From NCBI GenBank assembly GCA_035315685.1, contig DATFXR010000540.1:1-23405 (forward strand): a stretch of 23,405 nucleotides of DNA, read 5' to 3'. The notes beneath the pieces were generated by a model, which was not told where the DNA came from, searched no databases, and was given only the letters and a program-made list of their open reading frames with translations. This document shows, one piece after another, positions 16,219-23,331 of this stretch. The translations under genes were made by a program, and so were the position numbers. The DNA comes from QHWK01 sp035315685 (GTDB lineage Bacteria; Acidobacteriota; Vicinamibacteria; Vicinamibacterales; CAVVIG01). Numbering within the stretch: the first letter of the stretch is position 1; the number at the start of each line of letters is the position of its first letter.

Positions 16219-17273
16219 GGCGTCATCTCCACGCGCAGCTGTCCGGCCTCGTCGAGCGCCACACGGATCACGCGCTCGGTCGTGTGATCGTCGTGTTGAA
16301 GGGCACGTACGACGGCCGCCCGGATCGCGCCCCTCGCAACGGTCTCCGCGGCATCGACCGGCACGTTCCGCGCGACGACCACACGGCAGGTCGACCCAGC
16401 GGCCTGCAAGAGTGACAACGCGGCGTCGAGTTCGGCGCGCAGCGAGGCCGTTCGATAGCCGCCAGCGATCCGGCGCGCGTCCGCGAGTGCGCGTCGTGAG
16501 CCCGCGACCAGGGCGCGCAGCGCTCCCGACGCGCGCGCAGGATCGTCACGCCCGGCCAGCCGCGCGAATTCACCGTCTGCGATGACTCGCTGGAGCGCCA
16601 CTTCCAGGCCGCTGCGGAGCTCCGCTTCAATTCGAGACCTGGTCTCGATTACCGCCCGCGATTCGAGCGCGGAGCGCGCGGCCTCCAGCTGCCGGATCGT
16701 CGCAACGAGCTGTATCGGGACGTACAAGGTCACCGTCCGCCACGCTATAACTGACACGAAATACCAAACCGAAAAACTCGTCGTCGAATCGAATCCGGTC
16801 CGCCACGTGTGCAGCGTCTGCCCGAAGAACAGGGGTGACAGTGCGATCGCGGCCACAACCGACGGCGCAGCGGGGCCGCGGACGACGATGAGCACAGAAA
16901 CGGCCAGGGACGCCAACTGCATGGCCCAAAAACGGCCGACGAGGATCGCCGCCGCCACGTTGACGATCGCGAGGGCGCCCAGCGTCCACGCGCCCGCCCG
17001 TGGCCGCTCGCCTTTGAGGCCGAACGTCACGTGCCGAAGATGCAGTGCAATCGTCGCCGCCGTTGCGAGGGCTGCATACCGAAAGGATCCCGGGTCGGCT
17101 ACCAGGGCCTCCCTCCACAGCTCGATCAGAGACACGAACCCGTTCACGACGATGGCGCCAGCGACCGCAAGGCGAAGGATGCTTGCCGTTGCGACAAATG
17201 GCGCCGCACCCACCGTTTCATGCGGCCACGTCATGCCGCGGTCGCGACGTTGAAAAAGCCCGCTGCCGCTCAT
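16215..17273 (-). CDS. Membrane protein resembling a degenerate DesK-type kinase (pseudokinase)
   Basis: From ATG 17273 the protein has 352 residues; a GTG at 17387 would add 38. About five or six membrane segments are followed by a cytoplasmic helical region starting RSRIEAELRSGL. This aligns with the kinase H-box pattern RISRDLHDLL, but with Arg (residue 220) where the phosphorylated His should be. The C-terminal part (ARGAIRAAVVRALQHD) resembles the N-box but lacks the essential Asn. The protein stops at LRVEMTP, just where the first glycine box should begin. It therefore keeps the plan of a DesK-type kinase without the residues needed to bind ATP or carry phosphate. The 4-base overlap with the active kinase suggests a partner or sensor subunit. 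Neither start has a good ribosome site. Confidence 0.85.
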   Translation of the reverse strand: MSGSGLFQRRDRGMTWPHETVGAAPFVATASILRLAVAGAIVVNGFVSLIELWREALVADPGSFRYAALATAATIALHLRHVTFGLKGERPRAGAWTLGALAIVNVAAAILVGRFWAMQLASLAVSVLIVVRGPAAPSVVAAIALSPLFFGQTLHTWRTGFDSTTSFSVWYFVSVIAWRTVTLYVPIQLVATIRQLEAARSALESRAVIETRSRIEAELRSGLEVALQRVIADGEFARLAGRDDPARASGALRALVAGSRRALADARRIAGGYRTASLRAELDAALSLLQAAGSTCRVVVARNVPVDAAETVARGAIRAAVVRALQHDDHTTERVIRVALDEAGQLRVEMTP

Positions 17274-17515
17274 TGCGTCGGGTGAGAAACAGCCGAGGGA
17301 GACGGAGAGAGCGCTGGCCACTGGCGCGAGTGTCGACCGTGTGCCGTCCGTCCGCAAGAGATCGGTGTCATCAACCTGCGATGACACCTGTCACGAAAAA
17401 CTGACCACACACTGCTCTTTTGCGCTCGGCGCAGCCGCGTGAGAATCGCGGCAGGCGCGAAACCATTCGGCTCGGACGATGGCATCTGAGTGCCGCAAGC
17501 CTGCCGGAGACTTGT

Positions 17516-18496
17516 ATGGCGATACACTCCGCCGACCGCGTTGAACAGGAAACCAGCCATGACGTGTGGCAAACCGACTCGGCGATGGGTGGATCGCCAT
17601 GTTGGCGTGACGTCGTCTGGCGCGCGCAGCTCGTGGCGATGACCGATACGACGACTTGTCTGCAAGGCGAGTCGGGCAGCGGCAAGGAGGTCGTCGCACG
17701 ACTGATTCATCGGATGTCGCGGCGTCGGCGAAACCCCTTCGTCGCGGTCAATTGCGCGGCGCTCCCGGAACAGCTTCTCGAGTCGGAGCTCTTCGGGTAC
17801 GAACGCGGCGCGTTCACCGGTGCGGATCACGTGAAGGTCGGCCAGTTCGAAATCGCGAGCGGCGGTACGCTGTTCCTCGACGAAATCAGCGAGATGCCGC
17901 TCCTCGCGCAGGCCAAATGCCTGCGCGTGCTGCAGGAGCGGGAGTTCCTGCGACTCGGCGGCACGCGGCCGATCAAAGCCGATGTCCGGGTCATCGCCGC
18001 CACGAATCGAGACTTGTCGAGGGCGGTCGCGGCGAGCAAGTTCCGCGAAGACTTGTTTTATCGCATCAACGTGTTCGACATCCGCATCCCGCCATTGCGA
18101 GAGCGCCGCGAGGATCTGATGCTCCTGACCGAGCGGTTCCTCGCTGAATGTGCGCAGGCCACTGGCCGTGTGCCGGCTGCGTTGACCGCGGAGGCCAAAG
18201 AAGCGCTTCTCGCATATCGCTGGCCGGGAAACGTTCGGGAGCTTCGCAACGTCATCGAGCGCGCGACGATTTTGTGCGAAGACAGCTGGATTCGCGTTCA
18301 CCACTTGCCCTCCGATGTCACCGCTGGAGCGGCGGGACTATCCCACGCCGACGATCTTGGCACGGTCGAGCGGCAAGCCATCGAGCGCGTGATGCTCGAT
18401 ACCAAAGGAAACAAGGCGCTGGCAGCGCGAAGGTTGGGGATCTCCCGGTCGCAGCTGTACTGGCGCCTCAGCAAGTACGGGCTGTGCATTCGTTGA
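17516..18496 (+). CDS. Sigma-54-dependent transcriptional activator, PspF-type
   Basis: This 326-residue AAA+ enhancer-binding protein starts at ATG 17516, which has GGAG 7 bases upstream; the frame is open back to 17420 but reads as non-protein there. Motifs are Walker A GESGSGKE (51-58), GAFTGA (98-103), Walker B TLFLDEIS (118-125), FYRINVFDIRIPPLRERRED (181-200) and WPGNVREL (236-243), with a Fis-type helix-turn-helix at about 297-320. Like the activator at 1647-2726 it has no receiver, GAF or PAS domain; only about 25 residues precede the AAA+ part. It lies just upstream of a sigma-54 promoter in front of the tautomerase gene, its likely target. It is divergent from the kinase operon with 242 bases between. 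Confidence 0.93.
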   Translation: MAIHSADRVEQETSHDVWQTDSAMGGSPCWRDVVWRAQLVAMTDTTTCLQGESGSGKEVVARLIHRMSRRRRNPFVAVNCAALPEQLLESELFGYERGAFTGADHVKVGQFEIASGGTLFLDEISEMPLLAQAKCLRVLQEREFLRLGGTRPIKADVRVIAATNRDLSRAVAASKFREDLFYRINVFDIRIPPLRERREDLMLLTERFLAECAQATGRVPAALTAEAKEALLAYRWPGNVRELRNVIERATILCEDSWIRVHHLPSDVTAGAAGLSHADDLGTVERQAIERVMLDTKGNKALAARRLGISRSQLYWRLSKYGLCIR

Positions 18497-18640
18497 CGTC
18501 GCGACGCCATTGTAACGATCGTCGAATTCCTTTTCTTGAACGAACTGGCTGGCGCGCGCGAGTGAGCGTACACACTGCACATGGATGGACACCCGCCGAT
18601 CTCGACTCGTCAATGACAAGCGATTTCGCGACAGACATCG

Positions 18641-18656
18641 TGGCCTCCCGATTGCT
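18641..18656 (+). promoter_or_regulatory. Sigma-54 (-24/-12) promoter of the tautomerase operon
   Basis: TGGC at 18641-18644 and TTGCT at 18652-18656 keep the exact GG-N10-GC spacing and both conserved ends of the sigma-54 consensus. Transcription would begin near 18668, leaving a leader of about 28 bases before the ATG at 18696. A perfect palindrome CGTCGCGACG (18497-18506), right after the activator stop and 135 bases upstream, is a possible activator site. Confidence 0.75.
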
Positions 18657-18695
18657 GTCCATCGGATTCGAGAAGACCCGCGCAAGGAGGATTCA

Positions 18696-19211
18696 ATGCC
18701 CGTCGCATATCTCGATCTCCCGTCCGGCGTCGGCGTCGACGCCAAGCAAACACTGCTCAGAGAAGTCGCCGAGTTCGTCCACGAGGCGTACGTGATCCCC
18801 GACACACGAGTCGTTATCCGCGAGTGGCGGCCCGAGCAGGTAAGTATCGACGGGAGTCTCGCCCGCCCGCTGCGGCCGATCTGCAACTTCTTCGTCCCGC
18901 CAGGTTTGCCTGCGGAGGCGAAACGGCACCTCGTGCGGCGCGTGAGCTGTGCGATTGCCGACGCGTGCGATCTCGCGCAAGAAGATGTCGCGCTTCCGAG
19001 CGGGAACAAGGTCAGTACCAAATGGGTGCTCGGATTCTTCAGCGAATATCCGCTCGAGCAAGCGGCCCTCGACGATCTGATGGCGTTCGAGAATCCGATG
19101 GTTCTCGAAAGCATGGAGGCGGCCATGCAGACGGGCCGGCGCTTCTCGCTCTCGGTGCTCGCTCGCGATCGCTGGGCCGCGCTGCAGCTCGCGCGAGCAG
19201 GCAATCGGTGA
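18696..19211 (+). CDS. Tautomerase-superfamily enzyme (two-domain, Pro-1 type)
   Basis: This 171-residue protein begins Met-Pro-Val, which leaves the catalytic N-terminal proline of 4-oxalocrotonate tautomerase-type enzymes after Met removal. The start is secure: AAGGAGG lies 5 bases before the ATG. A first beta-alpha-beta unit (about 2-50, including LREVAEFVHEAY) is followed by a second (about 60-130, RPICNFFVPPGLPAEAKRHL, then VLGFFSEYP), as in fused members such as cis-CaaD-like or malonate-semialdehyde-decarboxylase-like proteins. The reaction cannot be told; tautomerisation, dehalogenation or decarboxylation are all known in this fold. It is driven by the sigma-54 promoter at 18641 and is followed, with overlapping TGATG, by a small membrane protein. 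Confidence 0.85.
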   Translation: MPVAYLDLPSGVGVDAKQTLLREVAEFVHEAYVIPDTRVVIREWRPEQVSIDGSLARPLRPICNFFVPPGLPAEAKRHLVRRVSCAIADACDLAQEDVALPSGNKVSTKWVLGFFSEYPLEQAALDDLMAFENPMVLESMEAAMQTGRRFSLSVLARDRWAALQLARAGNR

Positions 19212-19477
19212 TGGCTTCCGTTCTCACGTTACCGCTGTATTTTGGCCTGGCGCGACGACGCGGCTACACCACGGCGTCTTATGTCTTGGCGTTGACGCTG
19301 GTCCTCGCGATGACGATGTCGGCGTTATTCGAAGCCAAGCGGTGGGGCGCGTTGAGTCTGTTGGGAATTGCTCTCGTGCTCGCCAGTCAATGGATGCTGC
19401 TTCGCGTCCAGAATGCGAAGCACGGACCATCGACGATATGGAGCGCGCTCGACGGTCTGACGGCGTTTGAGAACTGA
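19211..19477 (+). CDS. Small membrane protein, two predicted transmembrane helices
   Basis: This 88-residue protein starts at ATG 19211, which overlaps the tautomerase stop (TGATG), indicating coupled translation. There are two hydrophobic helices, at about 21-41 (ASYVLALTLVLAMTMSALF) and 45-65 (WGALSLLGIALVLASQWMLL), joined by a short charged turn EAKR. The tail after residue 66 is hydrophilic. I do not recognise a family with confidence; it faintly resembles the C-terminal membrane hairpin of some sterol-desaturase-like proteins, so it could be a leftover of a longer gene. It probably belongs to the sigma-54-driven operon. Confidence 0.65.
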   Translation: MASVLTLPLYFGLARRRGYTTASYVLALTLVLAMTMSALFEAKRWGALSLLGIALVLASQWMLLRVQNAKHGPSTIWSALDGLTAFEN

Positions 19478-19492
19478 AACTGGAGGGTCACG

Positions 19493-19879
19493 ATGATTCT
19501 CGTAACCGGCGCTGCCGGACTGAACGGCTCGGCGATCTTACGTGAGTTTTCCCGCAACCGCGTAGCGGTGCGTGCGCTGGTGCGCGATCGGTCGAAGGCT
19601 GTCGCGCTCGCGACATTGCCACATGTCGAAGTCGTCGAAGGCGATATGGCGCGCACCGAAACGCTCGATCGCGTGTTTGAGGGTATCGATCGCGCCCTGA
19701 TGATATCGAGTCCGTCATCCCCACTCGCGTGTTGACCTCGGGACGCACGAGCTGTTTGGCGTCAGGCCGACACCCTTCGCGGAATTCGCTTACGTCATGC
19801 CGCGGCCTTTGCGGGTCCGACGCGGTCCGAGACTGTCACGAATGCGGGATCACCGGGAATGGGACCGGCGTCTCGATGA
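19493..19879 (+). pseudogene. NmrA-like NAD(P)-binding protein, broken (internal deletion and frameshift)
   Basis: The gene opens well: a GGAGGGT-type site precedes ATG 19493, and the product MILVTGAAGLNGSAILREF has the Rossmann GxxGxxG of NmrA-like atypical short-chain dehydrogenases, followed by RALVRD and VEVVEGDM. The frame stops at 19733 after only 80 residues, where the family normally has about 280-300. From 19749 another frame reads ELFGVRPTPFAEFA, and after a 2-base shift RHAAAFAG (from 19793), which is how the C-terminal end of such proteins looks. The middle of roughly 150-200 residues is therefore missing. This is the decayed last gene of the tautomerase operon. Confidence 0.75.
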
Positions 19880-20151
19880 TTATGAAAGCAAGATCCGGGA
19901 TGCATCGACTCGTTCCCGGTGTCACGATGGCGCTGTGACGCCTGTGATCCGCGAGAAGCCGCGGCTCGAAATCGAATCGTGCGGGGACCTCGAGGCAATG
20001 GTCGCGAATTCGGGAACCCATGTGGCCAAAACACGCCAGAATTCGATTACTTCCTACCTAATTTCGACCGCAGAAGAGCAGGTGTTGCACGCCATCACAC
20101 GCGAGAGCCCACGTGGTCCCGTCAAGTTGTTGAATCGAAACGTGCGAAGAA

Positions 20152-20242
20152 TGGCGGAGAGGGTGGGATTCGAACCCACGTGCCGGTTACCCGACAAGAC
20201 GCTTTCGAGGCGCCCCCGTTACGACCACTTCGGTACCTCTCC
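20152..20242 (-). tRNA. tRNA-Ser (anticodon CGA)
   Basis: The acceptor stem GGAGAGG pairs with CCTCTCC and is followed by discriminator G and an encoded CCA (20154-20152). The anticodon loop CTCGAAA, closed by a GGCGC/GCGTC stem, gives anticodon CGA, reading UCG serine codons. The long variable arm (about TTGTCGGGTAACCGGCA) and the T-arm GTGGGTTCGAATCCCAC fit serine tRNA. It lies 54 bases downstream of tadA on the same strand. Confidence 0.95.
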
Positions 20243-20296
20243 GTCGAGGTGAGCAGGCCTGACGGCCGGCCGGTCGTGCACGACACCGACCCTGGA

Positions 20297-20791
20297 TTAT
20301 AACTCATCGACGTCAGCCTGACCGCCGGCGGACGCGCGTGCACCGGTGCGGCGCTCGCTGAAGAACGCCTGCATCAGCGCGCGACAGTCGGCCTCGCGGA
20401 CGCCGGCCACGACCTCGAACCGGTGATTGTGTCCCGGCAACTCGCCGCCGCGGACCGTCGAGCTGACCGCGCCCGACTTCGGTTCCGCCGCACCGAAGAC
20501 GAGCGTTCCGATGCGCGCGTGCACCAGCGCACCCACGCACATCAGGCACGGCTCGATGGTGACGCACAGGATCGCGCCGGTGAGACGGTAGTTGCCGATT
20601 GCTCGCGCGGCCGCGCGGATGGCGACGATCTCGGCGTGAGCCGTCGGATCGCCCGACGAGATCGGCTGATTGAAGCCGCGGCCGACGACCGTGCCGTCGA
20701 TCGCCACCACGGCGCCGATCGGGACCTCGCCTGCATCGCGCGCGCGGCGCGCTTCATCGAGTGCCGCGGCCATCAGCTCGTCGTGGTTCAT
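20297..20791 (-). CDS. tadA: tRNA-specific adenosine deaminase TadA
   Basis: This 164-residue cytidine/adenosine deaminase-fold enzyme carries the zinc site HAE (52-54, with the catalytic Glu54) and PCLMC (81-85), plus VPIGAVV (23-29) and NYRLTGA (67-73) typical of TadA. The enzyme deaminates the wobble adenosine of tRNA-Arg(ACG) to inosine. Start ATG 20791 is chosen because MNHDELMAAALDEA is the normal family N-terminus; the frame is open further up, with ATG at 20893. The C-terminus ends with a short Gly/Ala-rich tail. The ribosome site is weak. tRNA-Ser(CGA) follows on the same strand. Confidence 0.95.
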   Translation of the reverse strand: MNHDELMAAALDEARRARDAGEVPIGAVVAIDGTVVGRGFNQPISSGDPTAHAEIVAIRAAARAIGNYRLTGAILCVTIEPCLMCVGALVHARIGTLVFGAAEPKSGAVSSTVRGGELPGHNHRFEVVAGVREADCRALMQAFFSERRTGARASAGGQADVDEL

Positions 20792-21374
20792 CTGCGTCGC
20801 ATAGTACCAGCGCAATCGAAGCTGCGTGCGCAGGCCGTTGCCGCCGCCGCGAACTCTGGACAGGATCGCCAGCCGCCCGCTGCGCATCGACACCTGCGCT
20901 TCGGCCTCGACGACTCTCTCCTGCTCCGCGGACCGCGTCTGGAGATCCGGCGCGGATGGCCCGCAGTTCCATTCGGTTCACGCCCGTCACCACGATCGCG
21001 CGCGCTGTGTCGGCGCCTTGTTCGCGGCGAATGCCGACAGTACGTTCGGAGGTCGTGCAACGTGCAAGCGACGAGCTGCCGGAGATGCGGCAGTCGGCGA
21101 CGTGTCGGTCCGTCAGGATCACTGAGTGCCTCGATCCGATCGAGCGTCGGGAGCTCTTCGCCGACGGCGTCGCAATATGGCCGAAGATATATATGTCCTC
21201 GCCGGTGAGCAGAAATCCGCGTGGTCCCCGTTACCGCGTCGACATGTGCTGCTGGAGTTCGGCGACGAGTGACTTCAGCTCGTTGGCGCGTCCGACACGG
21301 TCGGCGGCCGAATGTACTCGACGGATGTTCGATCTGCCGACGATTTCGCGGCCGGAGCGACGGCGACGAGCATG
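20792..21374. other. Poorly coding region with probable gene debris
   Basis: No intact gene is seen in these 583 bases. The minus strand has short runs with good third-base bias in shifting frames. One reads ARAIVVTGVNRMELRAIRA (near 21000-20945), like the N-terminus of a zinc-type alcohol dehydrogenase. A second runs in frame into tadA (AEQERVVEAEAQVSMRSG). A third is the chemoreceptor-like tail listed separately. Frameshifts between the runs suggest decayed genes. Each match is short, so this is tentative. Confidence 0.35.
21231..21374 (-). pseudogene. Possible C-terminal fragment of a chemoreceptor-like protein
   Basis: The minus strand reads IVGRSNIRRVHSAADRVG followed by RANELKSLVAELQQHMSTR and a TAA at 21233-21231, with good codon use. 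The end resembles the tail of methyl-accepting chemotaxis proteins, where SAADELxRQANELKxLVxxF is common. No start codon exists in the short open frame (a TGA closes it at about 21376), and no signalling hairpin is present. Coding-like remnant is a fair call; chemoreceptor origin is a guess from about 20 residues. Confidence 0.3.
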
Positions 21375-21692
21375 TCAGCGTTGCAAATTGAATCGCTCTT
21401 CACGTCGTCGCTCGATCCGATCGCAGCGGAACGCACGAGGTGTCGGAGCGTAACGCACGAGTTGCCGTAGTCGACCCACGAGTCGGAACGCGGATTCAGC
21501 ACCGATAAAAGTCTCGCAACTCGCCATCGTGCATGTAAAGACTTCAACCAATACGTAGATTTTTCCCGCTGCGTCACGAATGGTGACGCTCGCGAGCGGT
21601 GATCTCGCGATCGGCCGATACTGTCGAGCGGTACGTACCTTGCGGACGAAATCGTCGAGCGACTCAACATGAAGACACGACCTACCGTTCAA
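21375..21692 (-). CDS. Doubtful ORF (105 residues)
   Basis: The frame starts at ATG 21692 and reads MNGRSCLHVESLDDFVRK, with a hydrophobic patch ASVTIRDAAGKIYVLVEVF near the middle. Codon use is mixed, and the GC content is below that of clear genes here. It overlaps the start of the plus-strand gene at 21669 by 24 bases, which is unusual for two real divergent genes. I see no family. It could be old coding DNA or chance. Confidence 0.25.
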   Translation of the reverse strand: MNGRSCLHVESLDDFVRKVRTARQYRPIARSPLASVTIRDAAGKIYVLVEVFTCTMASCETFIGAESAFRLVGRLRQLVRYAPTPRAFRCDRIERRREERFNLQR

Positions 21693-21899
21693 CGCTCACT
21701 CGTTCTCGATGCAGGCCTCGACAAGCTGCAGACCTATCTTCTGACAATGGTCCCCGGAGACGAGGTCAGCGTCCCGAGAGCCATGGAAATCAGCGGCTTG
21801 GATGCCGCGCAGTGCGACGCAGTGCTCGAGGCGCTCGCCCGTGCCGGTTTGATGATGCGGTTACAACACGACGCATATGTCCGACGGCGTATGGACTGA
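21669..21899 (+). CDS. Small winged-helix-like protein
   Basis: This 76-residue protein is likely real on codon use in its second half and on its protein-like pattern. LDKLQTYLLTMVPGDEVSV, then AMEISGLDAAQCDAVLEALARAGLMMRL, reads as helix-turn-helix plus wing: a helix, a GLD turn with recognition helix, and a strand pair ending HDAYVRR. Such small stand-alone helix-turn-helix proteins may bind DNA, but no family can be named. No clear ribosome site precedes the ATG. The receiver protein gene follows 155 bases downstream on the same strand, so a functional link is possible. Confidence 0.6.
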   Translation: MKTRPTVQRSLVLDAGLDKLQTYLLTMVPGDEVSVPRAMEISGLDAAQCDAVLEALARAGLMMRLQHDAYVRRRMD

Positions 21900-22054
21900 G
21901 CGAACGATAGACGTAAACGGCCTTACACAATTCGAACGGTTGCGGCGGGCAGCGTAGCTGCATGGAACACGGGACGGGTGCGGATCCATGCAAGGTTGCG
22001 CAGTTTTCCCGGGTACTTTCTTTGCGCCCTGGAAAATGGAGTACAACTGTCGTG

Positions 22055-22453
22055 ATGGCTCCCGCGACCGCCGCCGCCGCCCGGATTCTGATCGTCGACG
22101 ACGACGAAACGGTGCTGCATACCTTCTCGAAAGCGCTGGCGCTCGAGGGGTTCGACGTGCGCGTGGCGCAGTCGCCGCTCACCGGCCTTCAGGAGCTCGA
22201 CGCGGTCCGGCCCGACGCGATTCTGCTCGATCTGCGGATGCCGTTCGTCAACGGGATTGGCTTCCTGTACCGCCTCCGGGCGAACGAGGCGCATCGTCAC
22301 ATTCCGGTCGCGATCATCACGGGTGACTCGTGCATCGCGGATTCGGCGATGCAGGAGATGCACGATCTCGACGCCGAGCTGGTGTTCAAGCCGATCTGGA
22401 TCGACGAGGTCGTGAGCGTCACCCGCGGCCTGCTGCAGAAGCGCCGCGCGTAA
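22055..22453 (+). CDS. Single-domain response regulator (receiver only)
   Basis: This 132-residue receiver domain starts at ATG 22055 (GTG 22052 is equally possible; GGAG lies at 22038-22041; the frame is open back to 21962 but the extra part is not family-like). The acidic triad is DDD at 15-17, the phospho-acceptor is Asp59 in ILLDLRMP, the switch Thr is at 89 (IITG) and the conserved Lys is at 112 (FKPI). There is no output domain, so it must act by protein contact, as in CheY- or Spo0F-like relays. No kinase lies next to it; the small helix-turn-helix gene upstream is the nearest possible partner. Confidence 0.92.
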   Translation: MAPATAAAARILIVDDDETVLHTFSKALALEGFDVRVAQSPLTGLQELDAVRPDAILLDLRMPFVNGIGFLYRLRANEAHRHIPVAIITGDSCIADSAMQEMHDLDAELVFKPIWIDEVVSVTRGLLQKRRA

Positions 22454-22526
22454 CCGCGACGATCCGTTCCGCCTGCCTCTCACTACCTGCGCCGATCCGT
22501 TGCCCTGGCGCGGTCGGTGAACATGA

Positions 22527-22712
22527 TCACGAGAACGTCTTTCGCCACCGCGTGAGGTCGTGGTGATCGACAGCCGGCTTCGTGAACACCGGCGCGCCGT
22601 TCACCGCGACCGTCACGTCGTAGGTGACCGTCGACGCGCCGATCTGATCGAGCTCCACGCTCACGTCGACGCGCGCCTGAGCGTCGCTGTGCACGCGCGG
22701 GTCGAAGTTCAC
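22527..22712 (-). CDS. Small hypothetical protein
   Basis: This 61-residue ORF begins with GTG 22712 (NFDPRVHSDAQARVDVSVEL) and ends RWRKTFS. Third positions are mostly G or C, and the alternating pattern VTYDVTVAVNGAPVF suggests beta strands, so it is more protein-like than the overlapping frames. The frame opens about 35 bases upstream after a TAG, with only CTG as another start. There is no ribosome site and no known family. It lies 92 bases downstream of the small protein ending at 22805 and may be the remains of a longer protein. Confidence 0.45.
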   Translation of the reverse strand: MNFDPRVHSDAQARVDVSVELDQIGASTVTYDVTVAVNGAPVFTKPAVDHHDLTRWRKTFS

Positions 22713-22804
22713 CGGCAGGAACGGATGCGGCAGAGTCTGCCTTTGCGCGAACTATTGTCTGAGGTTGTCGTCTTCTCGCGTCGCAGTGCGGAGAACGAGG
22801 GCGA

Positions 22805-23128
22805 TCACTTGCCGGAAGACTTCGGCCGGCGGCGTCGGCGCCGGTCGAAATCGGTCGCGGTCGCGATCGTGTCCGCGAATGGCGGGTAGGTCTCGCGAAC
22901 CAGGTTCGGCGGCGAGTTGCGGTCGAACACTCGTGGTGTGAACGGGTCCGCATCGCTGAAGAGCACGATCGTCGGCTCGCTGTCCTGGACTGGTTCGGCC
23001 CATCCCTCCGCCAGCATCAGCGCGCCGAGAGTGGAGCCGACTTCATACTTCTGCCCGGGCACGTAATGCCTGAGATCGATGCCATCCACGACAGGTGTCG
23101 TGGGCCTTTGTACGACTCTGATACGCAT
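22805..23128 (-). CDS. Small conserved-looking hypothetical protein
   Basis: This 107-residue protein starts at ATG 23128 (MRIRVVQRPTTPVVDGIDL). The frame is open to 23254, but the extra part covers an inverted-repeat region and is unlike the rest. The core GQKYEVGSTLGALMLAEGWAEPV is followed by an acidic linker and NLVRETYPPFAD. The C-terminus is very basic (RRRRRRPK). From memory, short proteins with this VDGIDL...YEVG...LAEGWAEPV pattern recur in Acidobacteriota genomes and have no known function. The ribosome site is weak. Confidence 0.65.
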   Translation of the reverse strand: MRIRVVQRPTTPVVDGIDLRHYVPGQKYEVGSTLGALMLAEGWAEPVQDSEPTIVLFSDADPFTPRVFDRNSPPNLVRETYPPFADTIATATDFDRRRRRRPKSSGK

Positions 23129-23172
23129 CCGGCCCTGAACCCAGGGCAATTTCGTGAGAACAGCAGAATTGA

Positions 23173-23234
23173 TGCCAGCAACAATTAGGGTAGCAGCTAA
23201 TTGCGTCCGGCTGTTATAGCTGGGGTTGCTGGCA
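23173..23234. repeat. Nested inverted repeats in a divergent intergenic region
   Basis: The outer arms TGCCAGCAAC (23173-23182) and GTTGCTGGCA (23225-23234) are perfect 10-base inverted repeats. Inside, CAATTAG (23182-23188) and CTAATTG (23197-23203) form a second perfect stem with an 8-base loop. The element is AT-rich for this DNA. It lies between the divergent small protein gene (23128) and the gene starting at 23332. It could be an operator, a structured leader or a small mobile remnant. Confidence 0.45.
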
Positions 23235-23331
23235 GCGGCCTTGCTCAACATCAAGCTCGAGCCCCCGATTCAGGCCCAGGGATCACGCAGGGCGCGACTT
23301 TAGTCAGCCCCGCCGCAGCCCGGAGGCGCAG

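Noticed and set aside
17274..18304. Long minus-strand open frame opposite the sigma-54 activator
   Set aside because: It mirrors the plus-strand gene with all AAA+ motifs; its product has no family features and its codon bias is explained by the opposite strand.
20152..20252. Plus-strand frame through the tRNA giving a peptide beginning MAERVGFEPTCRLPDKT
   Set aside because: This is the well-known false translation of the antisense strand of a tRNA gene; the cloverleaf and encoded CCA explain the sequence.
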